Assembly (NCBI GenBank): GCA_002721105.1
Contig: PBJL01000012.1
Location: forward strand, 19,153 to 83,152
Direction: 5' to 3'
DNA: 64,000 nt
Origin: Acidiferrobacteraceae bacterium
Lineage (GTDB): Bacteria; Pseudomonadota; Gammaproteobacteria; Arenicellales; UBA868
Of this stretch, positions 16,142 through 26,280 are shown one piece after another (position 1 is the first letter of the stretch; the number at the start of each line of letters is the position of its first letter). The position numbers and the translations under genes were made by a program. Below the pieces are notes generated by a model, which was not told the origin of the DNA, searched no databases, and saw only the letters and a program-made list of their open reading frames with translations.

Positions 16142-17518
16142 ATGAAAAATCAAAATCGTCAAACCGATGAATGGCAAAAAACTGATCGTTCTCACTTCCT
16201 TCATCCATTCACCAACCACAAAGTGCTCCACTCGGCAGGAAGTAGAATAATCGAAAAAGCGAATGGGATCTACCTATGGGACTCCGAAGGCAATCGTTTT
16301 CTTGATGGAATGGCAGGCTTGTGGTGTGTGAACATTGGATATGGTAGACGGGAACTAGTAGATGTTGCTAGGGACCAACTCGAACGATTACCTTACTATC
16401 CAAGTTTCTTTGAAAGCGCTCACCCATCTGTTATCGAGCTATCAGAAGTTCTCTCACAAGTTACTCCGAAACAATTCGATCACGCTTTCTTTACCAATTC
16501 CGGCTCAGAATCTATAGACACTATAGTTCGATTGACACGTTTTTATTGGAGTCTGCTTGGCCATCCAGAAAAGCAAATAATTATAAGTCGGAAAAACTCT
16601 TATCATGGAAGCACAGTTGCTGCGGCAAGCCTTTCAGGGATGCCATACATGCATCGCCAGGGAGGCCTCCCTATTCCAGATATCGATTACATTGATCAAC
16701 CCTATTGGTACAAACAGGGAGGGGATCAACATCCAGAAAATTTTGGGAAAGATATGGCTATACAATTAGAGAAAAAAATCGATGAGCTTGGCGAGCATCG
16801 GGTAGCCGCTTTCGTTGCAGAACCTGTCCAGGGTGCTGGCGGTGTCATAATTCCACCGGAAACATACTGGCCGGAAATTTCTGATATTTGTAGTCGCTTC
16901 CAAATACTACTTGTCGCTGACGAAGTTATATGTGGATTCGGAAGAACCGGCACTTGGTTTGGTAGCGATACGTTCAATATACCATGCGACCTTATGACTA
17001 TTGCCAAAGGATTATCATCTGGTTATCTCCCGATTGGAGCCGTCATGATCTCTAAACACATCGCAAAAGTAGTCATCGAGGAAGGTGGCGAATTTTTTCA
17101 TGGAATGACTTATTCCGGACATCCGGCTGCCTGCGCTGTTGCGAAAGAAAACATTCGGATTCTTCGAGATGAAAAGATAATCGACCAAGTTAAAAATTTT
17201 ACTGGCTCTTATTTTCAAGAAAAATGGCATCTCCTTCAGGACCATCCATTGGTTGGTGAAGCGAGAGGGATCGGTTTTTTAGGAGCACTCGAATTGGTAC
17301 AAGAAAAAGAATTACGAAAAAGATATGATCCACCAGGCACGGCTGGCACTTTATGTAGAGAAGCAGCTCTTGACAATGGACTTATAATGCGAGCAGTAGG
17401 TGACACAATGATAATCTCGCCCCCACTAATAATGAATATTGAACAAATTGATAAATTAATGGTAATTGTTAGAAAAAGCCTCGATGACGCTTTTTCGATA
17501 TTACGAAAAAGAAAATAA
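16142..17518 (+). CDS. Class III omega-aminotransferase (polyamine or beta-amino acid type)
   Basis: PLP enzyme of fold type I, class III (458 residues). Visible are the substrate-side DGMAGLWCVNIGYG, the PLP phosphate-binding NSGSES, the cofactor Asp in LLVADEVICGFGRTG and the Schiff-base Lys in IAKGLSSGYLP. The overall pattern resembles putrescine/spermidine-pyruvate aminotransferases such as SpuC and beta-alanine-pyruvate aminotransferases. It is followed 29 nt downstream by a PotD-like binding protein and the rest of a polyamine-type ABC transporter. A diamine or polyamine amino donor is therefore the best guess. AAAAGAAG upstream of the ATG serves as ribosome-binding site. Confidence 0.88.
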   Translation: MKNQNRQTDEWQKTDRSHFLHPFTNHKVLHSAGSRIIEKANGIYLWDSEGNRFLDGMAGLWCVNIGYGRRELVDVARDQLERLPYYPSFFESAHPSVIELSEVLSQVTPKQFDHAFFTNSGSESIDTIVRLTRFYWSLLGHPEKQIIISRKNSYHGSTVAAASLSGMPYMHRQGGLPIPDIDYIDQPYWYKQGGDQHPENFGKDMAIQLEKKIDELGEHRVAAFVAEPVQGAGGVIIPPETYWPEISDICSRFQILLVADEVICGFGRTGTWFGSDTFNIPCDLMTIAKGLSSGYLPIGAVMISKHIAKVVIEEGGEFFHGMTYSGHPAACAVAKENIRILRDEKIIDQVKNFTGSYFQEKWHLLQDHPLVGEARGIGFLGALELVQEKELRKRYDPPGTAGTLCREAALDNGLIMRAVGDTMIISPPLIMNIEQIDKLMVIVRKSLDDAFSILRKRK

Positions 17519-17547
17519 ACTGCCATGGAAATTTGTAGGAGACTCGA

Positions 17548-18675
17548 ATGAGAAAAGACGAAGCAATAGAAAAAATTACCACTGGAAAAATGACTCGTCG
17601 GCAATTCAGTAAATTTTTAATGGCAATTGGTGGCGTAATCACAGTAATTCCATTAACCGCCTGCGAGCAATTACGTTCAAGCAAACATCATCCGACAGTT
17701 TTTACATGGGAAGGCTGGGAAGTGCCCGATTTACATGGTGATTATATTGAAAGACATGGTCGATCTCCAAACTTCGCAATTTTTGCTGATGAAGAAGAAG
17801 CATTTGCGAAAATGCGTGCCGGTTTTCAAGTAGATATCACGCAACCATGTACCTACAAAATTCCGATGTGGCATCAGGCTGGTCTCCTCGAACCAATTGA
17901 TACAAATCGACTCAGTAATTGGACTAATATTGCACCAAGTCTTAAAACAATTCCTGGTACTGTTATCGATGGTCAGCGCTATTTTATCCCTACCGATTGG
18001 GGACAGACTTCCGTCCTATACCGACCAGATCTAGCTCCAGAATATATCGATAATGAAACGTGGGATATCCTTTGGGATCCAAAATACAAGGGACGACTAT
18101 CAATGTCTAACAGCCTAATTGATGGCGTGATGGTTGCGGCAATTCATGCGGGAGCTGAAGATCCTTTTAATATGACATCGCATGAGATTATGAAAACACG
18201 TGCTGCACTCAAAGAACAATTGTCCTTGATTAGATTTTACTGGGATAGTCCAACTGAAGTCGAACAAGGTTTAGCATCAGGCGAACTAATCGCCGGCACG
18301 ACTTGGAATGATTCATTTGCCTCAATGATTAGTGAAGGCCATGATGTTAAATTTATGAATCCAAAAGAGGGAGCTATGACATGGGTATGCGGATTTTCTA
18401 TTATGACAGGACATGATCCTGATAAGATCGAAAAAATTTACGATTACATTGATGCGTATATGAGCGTAGAGGCTGGAGTCTTTGATATCACTGAATACGG
18501 ATATGGGCACGGGAATTCTAAAGCATTCCAACAAATTGATCCCGAAATCGTAAAAAGCCTTGGATTCACATCTAATGATCCTGATGATATGTTGAATTCC
18601 GGTATTTTCCAAGTAGCTATGGCCAACGAGGCAGAATTGCAAAAAATGTTTGACGAAGTAAAGGCTGGGCTCTAA
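17548..18675 (+). CDS. potD: Polyamine-type ABC transporter substrate-binding lipoprotein
   Basis: Periplasmic-facing receptor of the spermidine/putrescine-binding family (375 residues). The N-terminus combines a Tat-like motif (MTRRQFSKF, RR at residues 17-18) with a lipobox LTAC (C39), so it appears to be a Tat-exported lipoprotein. The mature part begins with FTWEGWEVPD and contains FIPTDWGQTSVLYRPD and GTTWNDS, typical of PotD/PotF-like proteins. AGGAG lies upstream of the ATG. The order aminotransferase, receptor, two permeases, ATPase forms one transcription unit. The ligand could be a polyamine or a related amine. Confidence 0.88.
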   Translation: MRKDEAIEKITTGKMTRRQFSKFLMAIGGVITVIPLTACEQLRSSKHHPTVFTWEGWEVPDLHGDYIERHGRSPNFAIFADEEEAFAKMRAGFQVDITQPCTYKIPMWHQAGLLEPIDTNRLSNWTNIAPSLKTIPGTVIDGQRYFIPTDWGQTSVLYRPDLAPEYIDNETWDILWDPKYKGRLSMSNSLIDGVMVAAIHAGAEDPFNMTSHEIMKTRAALKEQLSLIRFYWDSPTEVEQGLASGELIAGTTWNDSFASMISEGHDVKFMNPKEGAMTWVCGFSIMTGHDPDKIEKIYDYIDAYMSVEAGVFDITEYGYGHGNSKAFQQIDPEIVKSLGFTSNDPDDMLNSGIFQVAMANEAELQKMFDEVKAGL

Positions 18676-18776
18676 ATTTTTGTATCCCTGTAAAAATCTG
18701 CTCTGCTCGACTCAACTACTATGTTCTAGAGAAATCAGTATATTACTAAGTTATATTGTAGAAGTTTAATGCAGTC

Positions 18777-19673
18777 ATGAATCCAGATTCTGATATCACA
18801 CCCCCAAAAAAGCGACGTTTTAAGCGTGAATCAGTTCAAGGCTACGGGCTGATCTCTCCCTCCTTAGTCTTGATGATTATCGGCTTAGGGATACCGTTAA
18901 CATTGCTTTTTATTTTGAGTTTCTGGTCGCAGGACTATCTGATTTTGATCCGAACTTTTTCACTAACCAACTATACTGAATTTTTTCATAAACCAATTCA
19001 TATAGCATTGCTGATAAAGTCCATAGGGATAGCAGCGATAGTCACAGTAATCACGGTAGTGCTCGCTTACCCTATGGCTTACTTCATTGCTTTTCGACTA
19101 AAAAAAAACAAAACATTGTGGCTGATCTTAATTACTGTTCCATTTTGGACTAGTTATCTTTTGCGAGTGTTCGCATGGAAAATTATGCTCGGAAACAGTG
19201 GGGTAATTAATTCCGGCCTAATTTCACTAAGATTAATAGAGGAACCACTGACTTTTCTACTTTACAGCCCAATAGCCGTCATCATCACTTTGGCGCATGC
19301 TTGGGCCCCCTTTGCTATCCTCCCAATTTATCTATCTCTCGACAAGATTAACCGTGATCTTCTGGCAGCCGCTCGCGATCTTGGAGAAAGCTCTTTCATG
19401 ACCTTTATTCGAATTACACTTCCATTATCACTTCCCGGAACTATCATTGCCAGTTTACTTGTCTTCATACCCACCGTCGGGGACTATGTGACACCATCAC
19501 TTGTTGGGGGGCCACAAGGAATAATGATCGGCAATATAATCCAATCGATGTTTGGAGAATCTCAAAATTGGCCTATGGGCGCGACTGTATCCATAATGTT
19601 AATAACGATAGTAACAATATTAACTAGTTTAATTCTCTGGGTTAACTACAGCTATCGTAAACGTGGGATATGA
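18777..19673 (+). CDS. potB: Polyamine-type ABC transporter permease 1 (PotB/PotH-like)
   Basis: Inner-membrane permease with about six helices (298 residues). After a cytoplasmic, basic N-terminus the first helix starts near residue 25. The EAA loop that contacts the ATPase reads AARDLGESSFMTFIRITLPLSLPG. It overlaps the next permease by 4 nt (ATGA), indicating translational coupling. A 101-nt gap separates it from the binding-protein gene. Confidence 0.9.
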   Translation: MNPDSDITPPKKRRFKRESVQGYGLISPSLVLMIIGLGIPLTLLFILSFWSQDYLILIRTFSLTNYTEFFHKPIHIALLIKSIGIAAIVTVITVVLAYPMAYFIAFRLKKNKTLWLILITVPFWTSYLLRVFAWKIMLGNSGVINSGLISLRLIEEPLTFLLYSPIAVIITLAHAWAPFAILPIYLSLDKINRDLLAAARDLGESSFMTFIRITLPLSLPGTIIASLLVFIPTVGDYVTPSLVGGPQGIMIGNIIQSMFGESQNWPMGATVSIMLITIVTILTSLILWVNYSYRKRGI

Positions 19674-20485
19674 ACAGGAGTAAAGGAAAATTATTGCCTA
19701 GTGGGCTTTATGTCTATGCCATATTCTACTTAAGCTTTATCTACATACCTATTCTTTTTATACCCCTATTCTCACTAAATGATTCTAAATATGTGTCATT
19801 TCCATTAAAAGGACTTACACTGGCGTGGTATCAAGATATGATCAACAATCCAAGCATGATAAATGCTTTGATGAATAGCTTTAAAATCGGATTAACTGTA
19901 TCTTTTCTTAGCACTATTCTAGGTTTATTAACCGCTAAAGCAGTAACTAAATATCGCTTGCCTGGGAAATTGCCAATAATAGGTTTCATGTTAACTCCAT
20001 TGGTCATACCAGAAATTATTCTTGGCATATCACTTTTAATCCTTTTAAGTATTATTAATATTCCACTCTCCTTGGTAACAGTGGGTTTTGCCCACCTACT
20101 CCTCTGTGTTCCTTTTTCTATACTTATTCTTATTGCGCGCATGGAAAATTTTGACAAAAGCATGGAAGAAGCTAGCCTTGATCTTGGTGAAAATTCCTGG
20201 ATGACATTTTGGCGAGTAACCTTTCCAATCATATTGCCTGGCATTGTCGCTAGCTTACTACTGACATTCACTATTTCTTTTGACGAATTCGTATTAGCGT
20301 TTTTCTTGTCAAGTACCGAGCAAACACTACCAATTTATATATGGAGTTCGTTAAGATTCCCTTCCAAACTTCCACCAACTCTCGCGCTTGGCGCAACAAT
20401 ATTTATTGCTTCCTTCCTCATTATAACTTTTTCTGAATGGTTACGAAAACGAGGAGCAAACCTTCGGTCTCAATCCAGTATATAA
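19670..20485 (+). CDS. potC: Polyamine-type ABC transporter permease 2 (PotC/PotI-like)
   Basis: Second membrane subunit (271 residues, about six helices). Its EAA loop reads EEASLDLGENSWMTFWRVTFPIILPG, and the FTISFDEFVLAFFLS segment is typical of PotC. The start overlaps the first permease by 4 nt and the stop is 1 nt from the ATPase start, so the three genes are tightly coupled. Confidence 0.92.
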   Translation: MNRSKGKLLPSGLYVYAIFYLSFIYIPILFIPLFSLNDSKYVSFPLKGLTLAWYQDMINNPSMINALMNSFKIGLTVSFLSTILGLLTAKAVTKYRLPGKLPIIGFMLTPLVIPEIILGISLLILLSIINIPLSLVTVGFAHLLLCVPFSILILIARMENFDKSMEEASLDLGENSWMTFWRVTFPIILPGIVASLLLTFTISFDEFVLAFFLSSTEQTLPIYIWSSLRFPSKLPPTLALGATIFIASFLIITFSEWLRKRGANLRSQSSI

Positions 20486-20486
20486 A

Positions 20487-21584
20487 ATGATTTCTAATCC
20501 AATCATCTCTTTCAACAACGTTAGTAAAACATTTGGCGAAATAAAAGCAGTAGATAACGTAAAGTTCAATATTGAAAAGGGTGAATTTTTTTCAATACTA
20601 GGCCCTTCCGGATGCGGAAAAACAACTTTACTTCGAATGATCGCTGGATTTGAGTCTCCTGATTCTGGAGAAATTTTTATCGATGGGCAACCGATTTCAA
20701 ATTTACCACCGAATCAGCGTCCAGTAAACATGGTCTTTCAGAATTATGCAATTTTCCCTCATCTAAATGTACATGCAAACATTGGATTCGGGTTGCGAAA
20801 ATCTGGCTTATCTAAACGTGTGTCAAATCGAAAGATTCATGAGATGCTTGAACTTATCAAATTGCCGGGATATGGAAATCGGCGATCAAACGAATTATCA
20901 GGTGGTCAACGTCAACGAGTTGCACTCGCTCGCGCCTTAATTAAGCAACCCAAAGTACTGTTACTTGATGAGCCACTTGGCGCATTAGATAAAAAACTTA
21001 GAGAGCAAATGCAGATTGAACTGCGTATATTACAAAAAGAGCTAGGTATTACGTTTATATTCGTTACTCATGATCAAGAAGAAGCATTGACTCTTTCAGA
21101 TCGAATCGCGGTTATGTCAGATGGAAAAGTGCTTGAAATAGCTCCGCCACGTCAATTATACAGATCGCCGGCCTCTTATTTTGTTGCTAACTTCCTCGGT
21201 AACATGAATTTTTTTAAGGGTAGAGTTACTGACAGTATTGATCAAGACCTAAAAGTATCGGTTGATATCTTAGGCGAGATTATGATCAACTCGTCAGCTC
21301 TGGTGAAAATTGATAAAACAGTCTGGATCGGAATTCGCCCGGAAAATCTAAAAATACACTTGCATTACCCAGGGGGCAATAAGATGTGCGTTCAAGGTGA
21401 TATAGGCCCTTCGGCGTATATGGGTGACCGCAGCTATTGCTATGTCAATACTTTAAATCGACATAAAACTATTCTGGTATCCATACAAAACGGTGATCAA
21501 TTCCAATCAACAGATTTGAATACTCACCAAAGGGTCTGGCTAGAATGGTCTAAGGAATCACTAATCCTAATAACACAAAACTAA
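20487..21584 (+). CDS. potA: Polyamine-type ABC transporter ATPase
   Basis: Nucleotide-binding subunit powering the transporter. Walker A GPSGCGKT, Q-loop VFQNYAIFPH, signature LSGGQRQR, Walker B LLLDEPLGALD and switch His in VTHDQEEA are all intact. A C-terminal TOBE-type domain (about residues 275-365; WIGIRPENL) marks the PotA/MalK-like subfamily. At 365 residues it is of normal length. Last gene of the aminotransferase-pot operon. Confidence 0.94.
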   Translation: MISNPIISFNNVSKTFGEIKAVDNVKFNIEKGEFFSILGPSGCGKTTLLRMIAGFESPDSGEIFIDGQPISNLPPNQRPVNMVFQNYAIFPHLNVHANIGFGLRKSGLSKRVSNRKIHEMLELIKLPGYGNRRSNELSGGQRQRVALARALIKQPKVLLLDEPLGALDKKLREQMQIELRILQKELGITFIFVTHDQEEALTLSDRIAVMSDGKVLEIAPPRQLYRSPASYFVANFLGNMNFFKGRVTDSIDQDLKVSVDILGEIMINSSALVKIDKTVWIGIRPENLKIHLHYPGGNKMCVQGDIGPSAYMGDRSYCYVNTLNRHKTILVSIQNGDQFQSTDLNTHQRVWLEWSKESLILITQN

Positions 21585-21692
21585 AGCGCTCTTCAATCTT
21601 GAGAAAGTGTTGGGAATTTTATAATCATCACTAATTTAGAATAGAGTAAATCATCTATATTAGACTCCGTCCTTGTCGGCGATACTCTAGCA

Positions 21693-22472
21693 TCAGCTTC
21701 GATAGTCTGGCTCTTCTAATTCAAGAATTGCCTGAAGCTCAGAAAAATGCCTATTCGACAAACCAGGATATTCTGCTATCTCCCTAGCGGTCTTCTCAGC
21801 TATTTCATGTGAAAGCACCTTAAGTTCTTTTCCAGTCATATAGGCTTTTACCAAAGACTCGGCAGCCCGCTCAAAATAATATAAACGATCAAAAGCAGTT
21901 GATACAGTGTCACCAAGAGCTAAAACCCCATGGTTTCCCATAACCATTACCATTACCTTTGGATCAGCTAATAATTTCGCACAACGATCTCCCTCCTCCT
22001 CAAATGCTAATCCACCATAGTATTCATCAATGACTACTCTCCCATAAAATCGAGCAGCAGTTTGATTGATTGGCAACATTTCCTTGTTAACAAGACTTGA
22101 TAAAACTGTTGAATATGTTGGGTGCGCATGAATTGCACAACGAATATGAGGGCATTGGCGATGCAACGCTCCATGCAAGCCCCATGCTGTCGGATCCGGT
22201 GCATCTTGCTGCTGCATTGTTTCAGAATTATTTGCATCTAGCATTATCAAGTCACTGGCTCTAATACGGCTAAAATGGCGGAGTTTCGGATTGATTAGAA
22301 ATTTTGTACCACAATCTGATAAGGCGAGTGAAAAATGGTTAGCCACACCTTCATGTAAATTCATCCGAAATGCCCAACGAAACGCACACGCTAACTCTTC
22401 GCGCTCCTTTTGATGCTCCTCAATTAGAAATTGTTTTGCGGTACCTATATCTGCCATTCCCTCACACCTCAT
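21693..22472 (-). CDS. Class II aldolase/adducin-family protein
   Basis: Zn-dependent class II aldolase/adducin fold (259 residues). Metal-ligand histidines appear in IHAHPTYS (residues 115 and 117) and in GNHGVLALG near residue 176. It has the N-terminal NHFS signature. Such enzymes act on sugar phosphates such as fuculose or ribulose phosphate, but the substrate cannot be read from sequence. Two starts are possible: ATG 22472, or ATG 22457 (MADIGTAK), preceded by GAGG about 8 nt upstream. It converges on the potA end and is divergent from malate synthase G. Confidence 0.85.
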   Translation of the reverse strand: MRCEGMADIGTAKQFLIEEHQKEREELACAFRWAFRMNLHEGVANHFSLALSDCGTKFLINPKLRHFSRIRASDLIMLDANNSETMQQQDAPDPTAWGLHGALHRQCPHIRCAIHAHPTYSTVLSSLVNKEMLPINQTAARFYGRVVIDEYYGGLAFEEEGDRCAKLLADPKVMVMVMGNHGVLALGDTVSTAFDRLYYFERAAESLVKAYMTGKELKVLSHEIAEKTAREIAEYPGLSNRHFSELQAILELEEPDYRS

Positions 22473-22520
22473 TAAACTAAGCTCTTACCGTATCAGATGT
22501 TATACCTTAATACAAATTAC

Positions 22521-22550
22521 TTGACAAATCACAAAAATTTTTTCTCTAAA
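22521..22550 (+). promoter_or_regulatory. glcB: Sigma70-like promoter candidate for glcB
   Basis: TTGACA (22521-22526), 18-nt spacer, then TCTAAA (22545-22550), lying 63 nt before the ATG of malate synthase G. The -35 box is consensus and the -10 is weak (4 of 6). Confidence 0.45.
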
Positions 22551-22612
22551 CTCCACAAAGTGTATATTTTTGAGTATGATTAGTGAAATTCAAAACCTTG
22601 TATTAATAAAAA

Positions 22613-24793
22613 ATGGAAGATCGCATTCTAATCAATGGACTAAAAGTAGATCGCTGTCTCTACAAAGCTGTTAACGAAAAATATATACCAGGAACCGACA
22701 TCGATCCTGCTTCATTTTGGTTATCCTTTGCAACCATAGTTCGTGATGTAACACCCAAGAATAAGGAATTACTCCAAATCCGAAAAGACTTACAGGAAAA
22801 GATTGACGACTGGCATATTCAAAACCAGGATAAGGAACATGATGCTGAAAGCTACGAAAAGTTTCTCTACGAAATTGGATATATCAAAAAGGAACAAGGG
22901 CCAGTCCAAATAACTACTAGTAATATTGACCCGGAAATTTCAGTAATAGCTGGACCACAGCTCGTTGTTCCAATGAATAATGCACGTTATGCATTAAACG
23001 CAGCAAATGCTCGTTGGGGATCACTATATGATGCTCTTTATGGGACAGATGTTATTCCAGAAACAGATGGAGCGGTTCGAAGCCCTCAATATAACCCCTT
23101 GCGAGGAGAGCGGGTAGTTAATTATGTATCTACTTTCTTAGATGAAGTGCTTCCAATCAAAGATGGAAAACATAAAGATGTCAAAGCGTATCAAGTTAGT
23201 AATAATGGACTAGTTGTACTGCTAAATAACGACAAGTTTTCTGAATTATTGCATAACGACAGTTTCTGTGGTTATAACGGGCCAATGGACAACCCTTCGT
23301 CCATTTTGTGTAAGCACAATCAGCTCCACATAGAATTGAAATTAGATAAAAAACATCCTATTGGTAGCCAAAGTCTATGTGGCCTCTGTGATGTAATCGT
23401 CGAATCTGCAATTACTACAATTCAAGATTTAGAAGATTCGGTCTCTACCGTGGACGCAAAGGATAAGATTGACATTTATGACCATTGGTTAGGCTTGATG
23501 AAAGGGACTCTGTCAATCAGTTTTTCCAAAGATAAAAAAACTGTTAATCGTTCGCTAAATCCTGATCGAGAATACAAAGACCCTAGTGGCAAAACATTTT
23601 ATTTACCTGGTCGCTCCTTAATGCTAATTCGACATGTGGGGCACCTAACAACTAATTCTGCAATTATTACCGAGAGCGGAGAAGAAATATTCGAAGGCTT
23701 AATGGACGCAATGATCACAAGTTTGATCTCACTGCATGATCTGAAAAATAAAAGTCAATTGAATAACACCAGAACTGGTTCAGTTTACGTTGTAAAACCT
23801 AAGATGCATGGCCCCGATGAAACGCAATTTGCTGTTGAAATACTTAGACGCGTCGAATTAGCTCTAAATATGGAGCCGAACACAATAAAAATTGGCATAA
23901 TGGACGAGGAACGTCGAACTACTGTAAATCTTAAGGAATGCATTCGGGCCGCATCAAGTCGCATTATTTTTATCAATACAGGCTTCCTTGATCGCACAGG
24001 TGATGAGATTCATACTTCAATGGAATCAGGTCCTATGATTCCGAAGGTCGAAATGAAAGCTCAACCCTGGATAAGAGCTTATGAAGACTGGAATGTTGAT
24101 ATTGGAATTGAGTGTGGATTACCGGGTCATGCACAAATTGGCAAAGGTATGTGGGCTATGCCTGATGAAATGGCAAAAATGATGGAGTCAAAAATTGATC
24201 ATCCAAAATCTGGCGCTACTACAGCCTGGGTGCCATCACCTACTGCTGCTACTTTGCACTCCATTCACTACCACCAAATAAATGTTACTGAAACACAAAG
24301 TCAATTAGCAACAAGATCACGTGCAAAACTCCGAGACATCCTCACCATACCAAAAGCCAATAATCCAAGATGGTCTTCTGAAGAAATCCGTAGAGAACTA
24401 GAGAATAACTGTCAAGGCATTCTTGGTTATGTTGTTCGATGGATTGACCAGGGTATCGGATGCTCAAAGGTGCCTGATATTAATAATATTGGCTTAATGG
24501 AAGACCGAGCAACGCTACGAATTTCGAGCCAACATATCGCTAACTGGCTTCACCATGGAATTACCTCTAAAGGAGAAGTTATAGAAATATTAAAGAAAAT
24601 GGCCGAGATTGTAGATCAGCAAAATATCCAGGATCCGTATTATTCTAAGATGTCCCCTAACTTCGATAGCATCTCATTTAAGGCTGCGCACGATCTGATA
24701 TTTCTTGGAAGGGACATTCTTAATGGCTACACCGAACCAATTTTACATAAGAGGCGTCTGGAGCTCAAATCTAGTCAGAAAAGAATTAGTTAA
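22613..24793 (+). CDS. glcB: Malate synthase G
   Basis: Condenses glyoxylate with acetyl-CoA to malate. At 726 residues it is nearly the length of E. coli GlcB (723) and far longer than the A isoform. Family blocks are conserved: RTGSVYVVKPKMHGPDE, MDEERRTTVNLKECIRAA, FINTGFLDRTGDEIHTSMES and MEDRATLRISSQHIANWLHHG, the last containing the catalytic Asp. No isocitrate lyase or glycolate oxidase gene is in the window, so the source of glyoxylate is not shown. It is monocistronic and convergent with an MFS gene 29 nt away. Confidence 0.96.
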   Translation: MEDRILINGLKVDRCLYKAVNEKYIPGTDIDPASFWLSFATIVRDVTPKNKELLQIRKDLQEKIDDWHIQNQDKEHDAESYEKFLYEIGYIKKEQGPVQITTSNIDPEISVIAGPQLVVPMNNARYALNAANARWGSLYDALYGTDVIPETDGAVRSPQYNPLRGERVVNYVSTFLDEVLPIKDGKHKDVKAYQVSNNGLVVLLNNDKFSELLHNDSFCGYNGPMDNPSSILCKHNQLHIELKLDKKHPIGSQSLCGLCDVIVESAITTIQDLEDSVSTVDAKDKIDIYDHWLGLMKGTLSISFSKDKKTVNRSLNPDREYKDPSGKTFYLPGRSLMLIRHVGHLTTNSAIITESGEEIFEGLMDAMITSLISLHDLKNKSQLNNTRTGSVYVVKPKMHGPDETQFAVEILRRVELALNMEPNTIKIGIMDEERRTTVNLKECIRAASSRIIFINTGFLDRTGDEIHTSMESGPMIPKVEMKAQPWIRAYEDWNVDIGIECGLPGHAQIGKGMWAMPDEMAKMMESKIDHPKSGATTAWVPSPTAATLHSIHYHQINVTETQSQLATRSRAKLRDILTIPKANNPRWSSEEIRRELENNCQGILGYVVRWIDQGIGCSKVPDINNIGLMEDRATLRISSQHIANWLHHGITSKGEVIEILKKMAEIVDQQNIQDPYYSKMSPNFDSISFKAAHDLIFLGRDILNGYTEPILHKRRLELKSSQKRIS

Positions 24794-24822
24794 GCGTAGC
24801 AGAGACATCCTTCCGGTAAAAA

Positions 24823-26052
24823 CTAACTATAGTCCGATTTTTCCACTCGTCTTCTCATCATCGATAATAACACCACACCGATCAAAGATCCGGAAGCCAT
24901 CGTGATGCAGCCAAACTGCCAACCTTTGTATGATTCAACACCACCAAAGATATCGAGCACAAATCCAACCACTATTGGCCCTAAAAAGGCTCCGGAAATA
25001 CCAAAAACAGAGTGAATTGCTAACGTAGCTCCTCTAGTATTGTCCGTTGCTGCCTCAACAGTACTCGTAGTTAATATAGCCGAATCGGCCATAAGCAAAC
25101 CCGAATAGATCGCTGTTACCATTAATAGAAAAATGAATGGCAAATTTGAAAGAAAACCCAAAGTAGTTCCGACTATAAATGATATTACCATTAAGTATCT
25201 AATAATTTTAATCCTACTTAGATGGTCAGCAATACGTGCCCCTAATATGCTGCAAAACATGCCTAAAAAACTAAAAACTGCCACGTAGGAACCTATTTCA
25301 GACCGACCGATCGAATTCATATTCAAAGCTGATGCAAAAACTAAAAAAGCGACTATCCATGCCCTAAAAGCAAACAACTCAAAATTATGACCTAGGTAAC
25401 CTAGAATAAAAGCAAGCGCTTTCCGATTTTTAAATACTGGCCTAAAGTCGAGAGGGTGACGAGTATTTCTTGTTTTCTCATCAACCATATAGATTTTAGC
25501 GGGTACAAAAAAAAGAATTAGAGTTAAGCTTAACAACTGTAATAAGCCTGATAAATAAAATATATAATGCCAATCAAACACTTCAAATAAATGCCCGCCT
25601 AAAAAAAAAGAAACTCCTGTGCCTACAGTAACCGTGGATAAATACCAAGGAGTTGATTGTTGGCGCTTCTTAAACTGAAGGCGTTCATTGAGAATTTGTA
25701 ATCCGGGCATGTAGGTACCAGCCATTGCGATTCCAGATAAAAACCTGAAAAATAGAGCTGTCCAAAAACCATCCGCAATAAAAGCAAAACCAAATAGTCC
25801 AATTACTCCAAATATCGATCCAACCAAGTACACTTTTTTAGAGTCTACTGAATCTGTCAATCCTACTAAGAATGGAGCCGTACAAATATATCCAGCGAAG
25901 AAAATTCCACTAATCCAACCTGCTTCTAGACTAGTTAATTCCCACATTTGTGTAAATTCAGGAAGGAGTACGGCGAAGTTAGCAATCCCGGCCATAGCTA
26001 ACACTTGGGCGAAAAACAAAATTACTACTAATCTATTACTATGAACTTGCAT
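24823..26052 (-). CDS. MFS transporter, substrate unknown
   Basis: Major facilitator protein of 409 residues with about twelve hydrophobic helices. The loop between helices 2 and 3 (GLTDSVDSKKVYLVGS) fits the MFS signature position, and GARIADHLSRIKIIRY lies at the equivalent point of the second half. An acidic/basic central loop (about residues 190-205) separates the halves. No substrate signature is visible, and the neighbours (malate synthase G, flavin reductase) do not define a pathway. Start ATG at 26052. Confidence 0.85.
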   Translation of the reverse strand: MQVHSNRLVVILFFAQVLAMAGIANFAVLLPEFTQMWELTSLEAGWISGIFFAGYICTAPFLVGLTDSVDSKKVYLVGSIFGVIGLFGFAFIADGFWTALFFRFLSGIAMAGTYMPGLQILNERLQFKKRQQSTPWYLSTVTVGTGVSFFLGGHLFEVFDWHYIFYLSGLLQLLSLTLILFFVPAKIYMVDEKTRNTRHPLDFRPVFKNRKALAFILGYLGHNFELFAFRAWIVAFLVFASALNMNSIGRSEIGSYVAVFSFLGMFCSILGARIADHLSRIKIIRYLMVISFIVGTTLGFLSNLPFIFLLMVTAIYSGLLMADSAILTTSTVEAATDNTRGATLAIHSVFGISGAFLGPIVVGFVLDIFGGVESYKGWQFGCITMASGSLIGVVLLSMMRRRVEKSDYS

Positions 26053-26280
26053 TAGCTAAAAATATCTGACAAATCACTATGTGTGCATGCTAAACCATGC
26101 GTTTGTTGCTATTTGGAGCTGTAGTTTTTTTGATAATAAAAAAGATATTGTATATCAATGGCTATAAATTCAGCAGCATGGTTGCCTGGAAAGATGTGTG
26201 ATGCAATTGGTCTAATAATCTTGTTACGTCCTCTGTCTCTATTATTTGATTCATAATTAACAATCTCATGAATATTTTTC

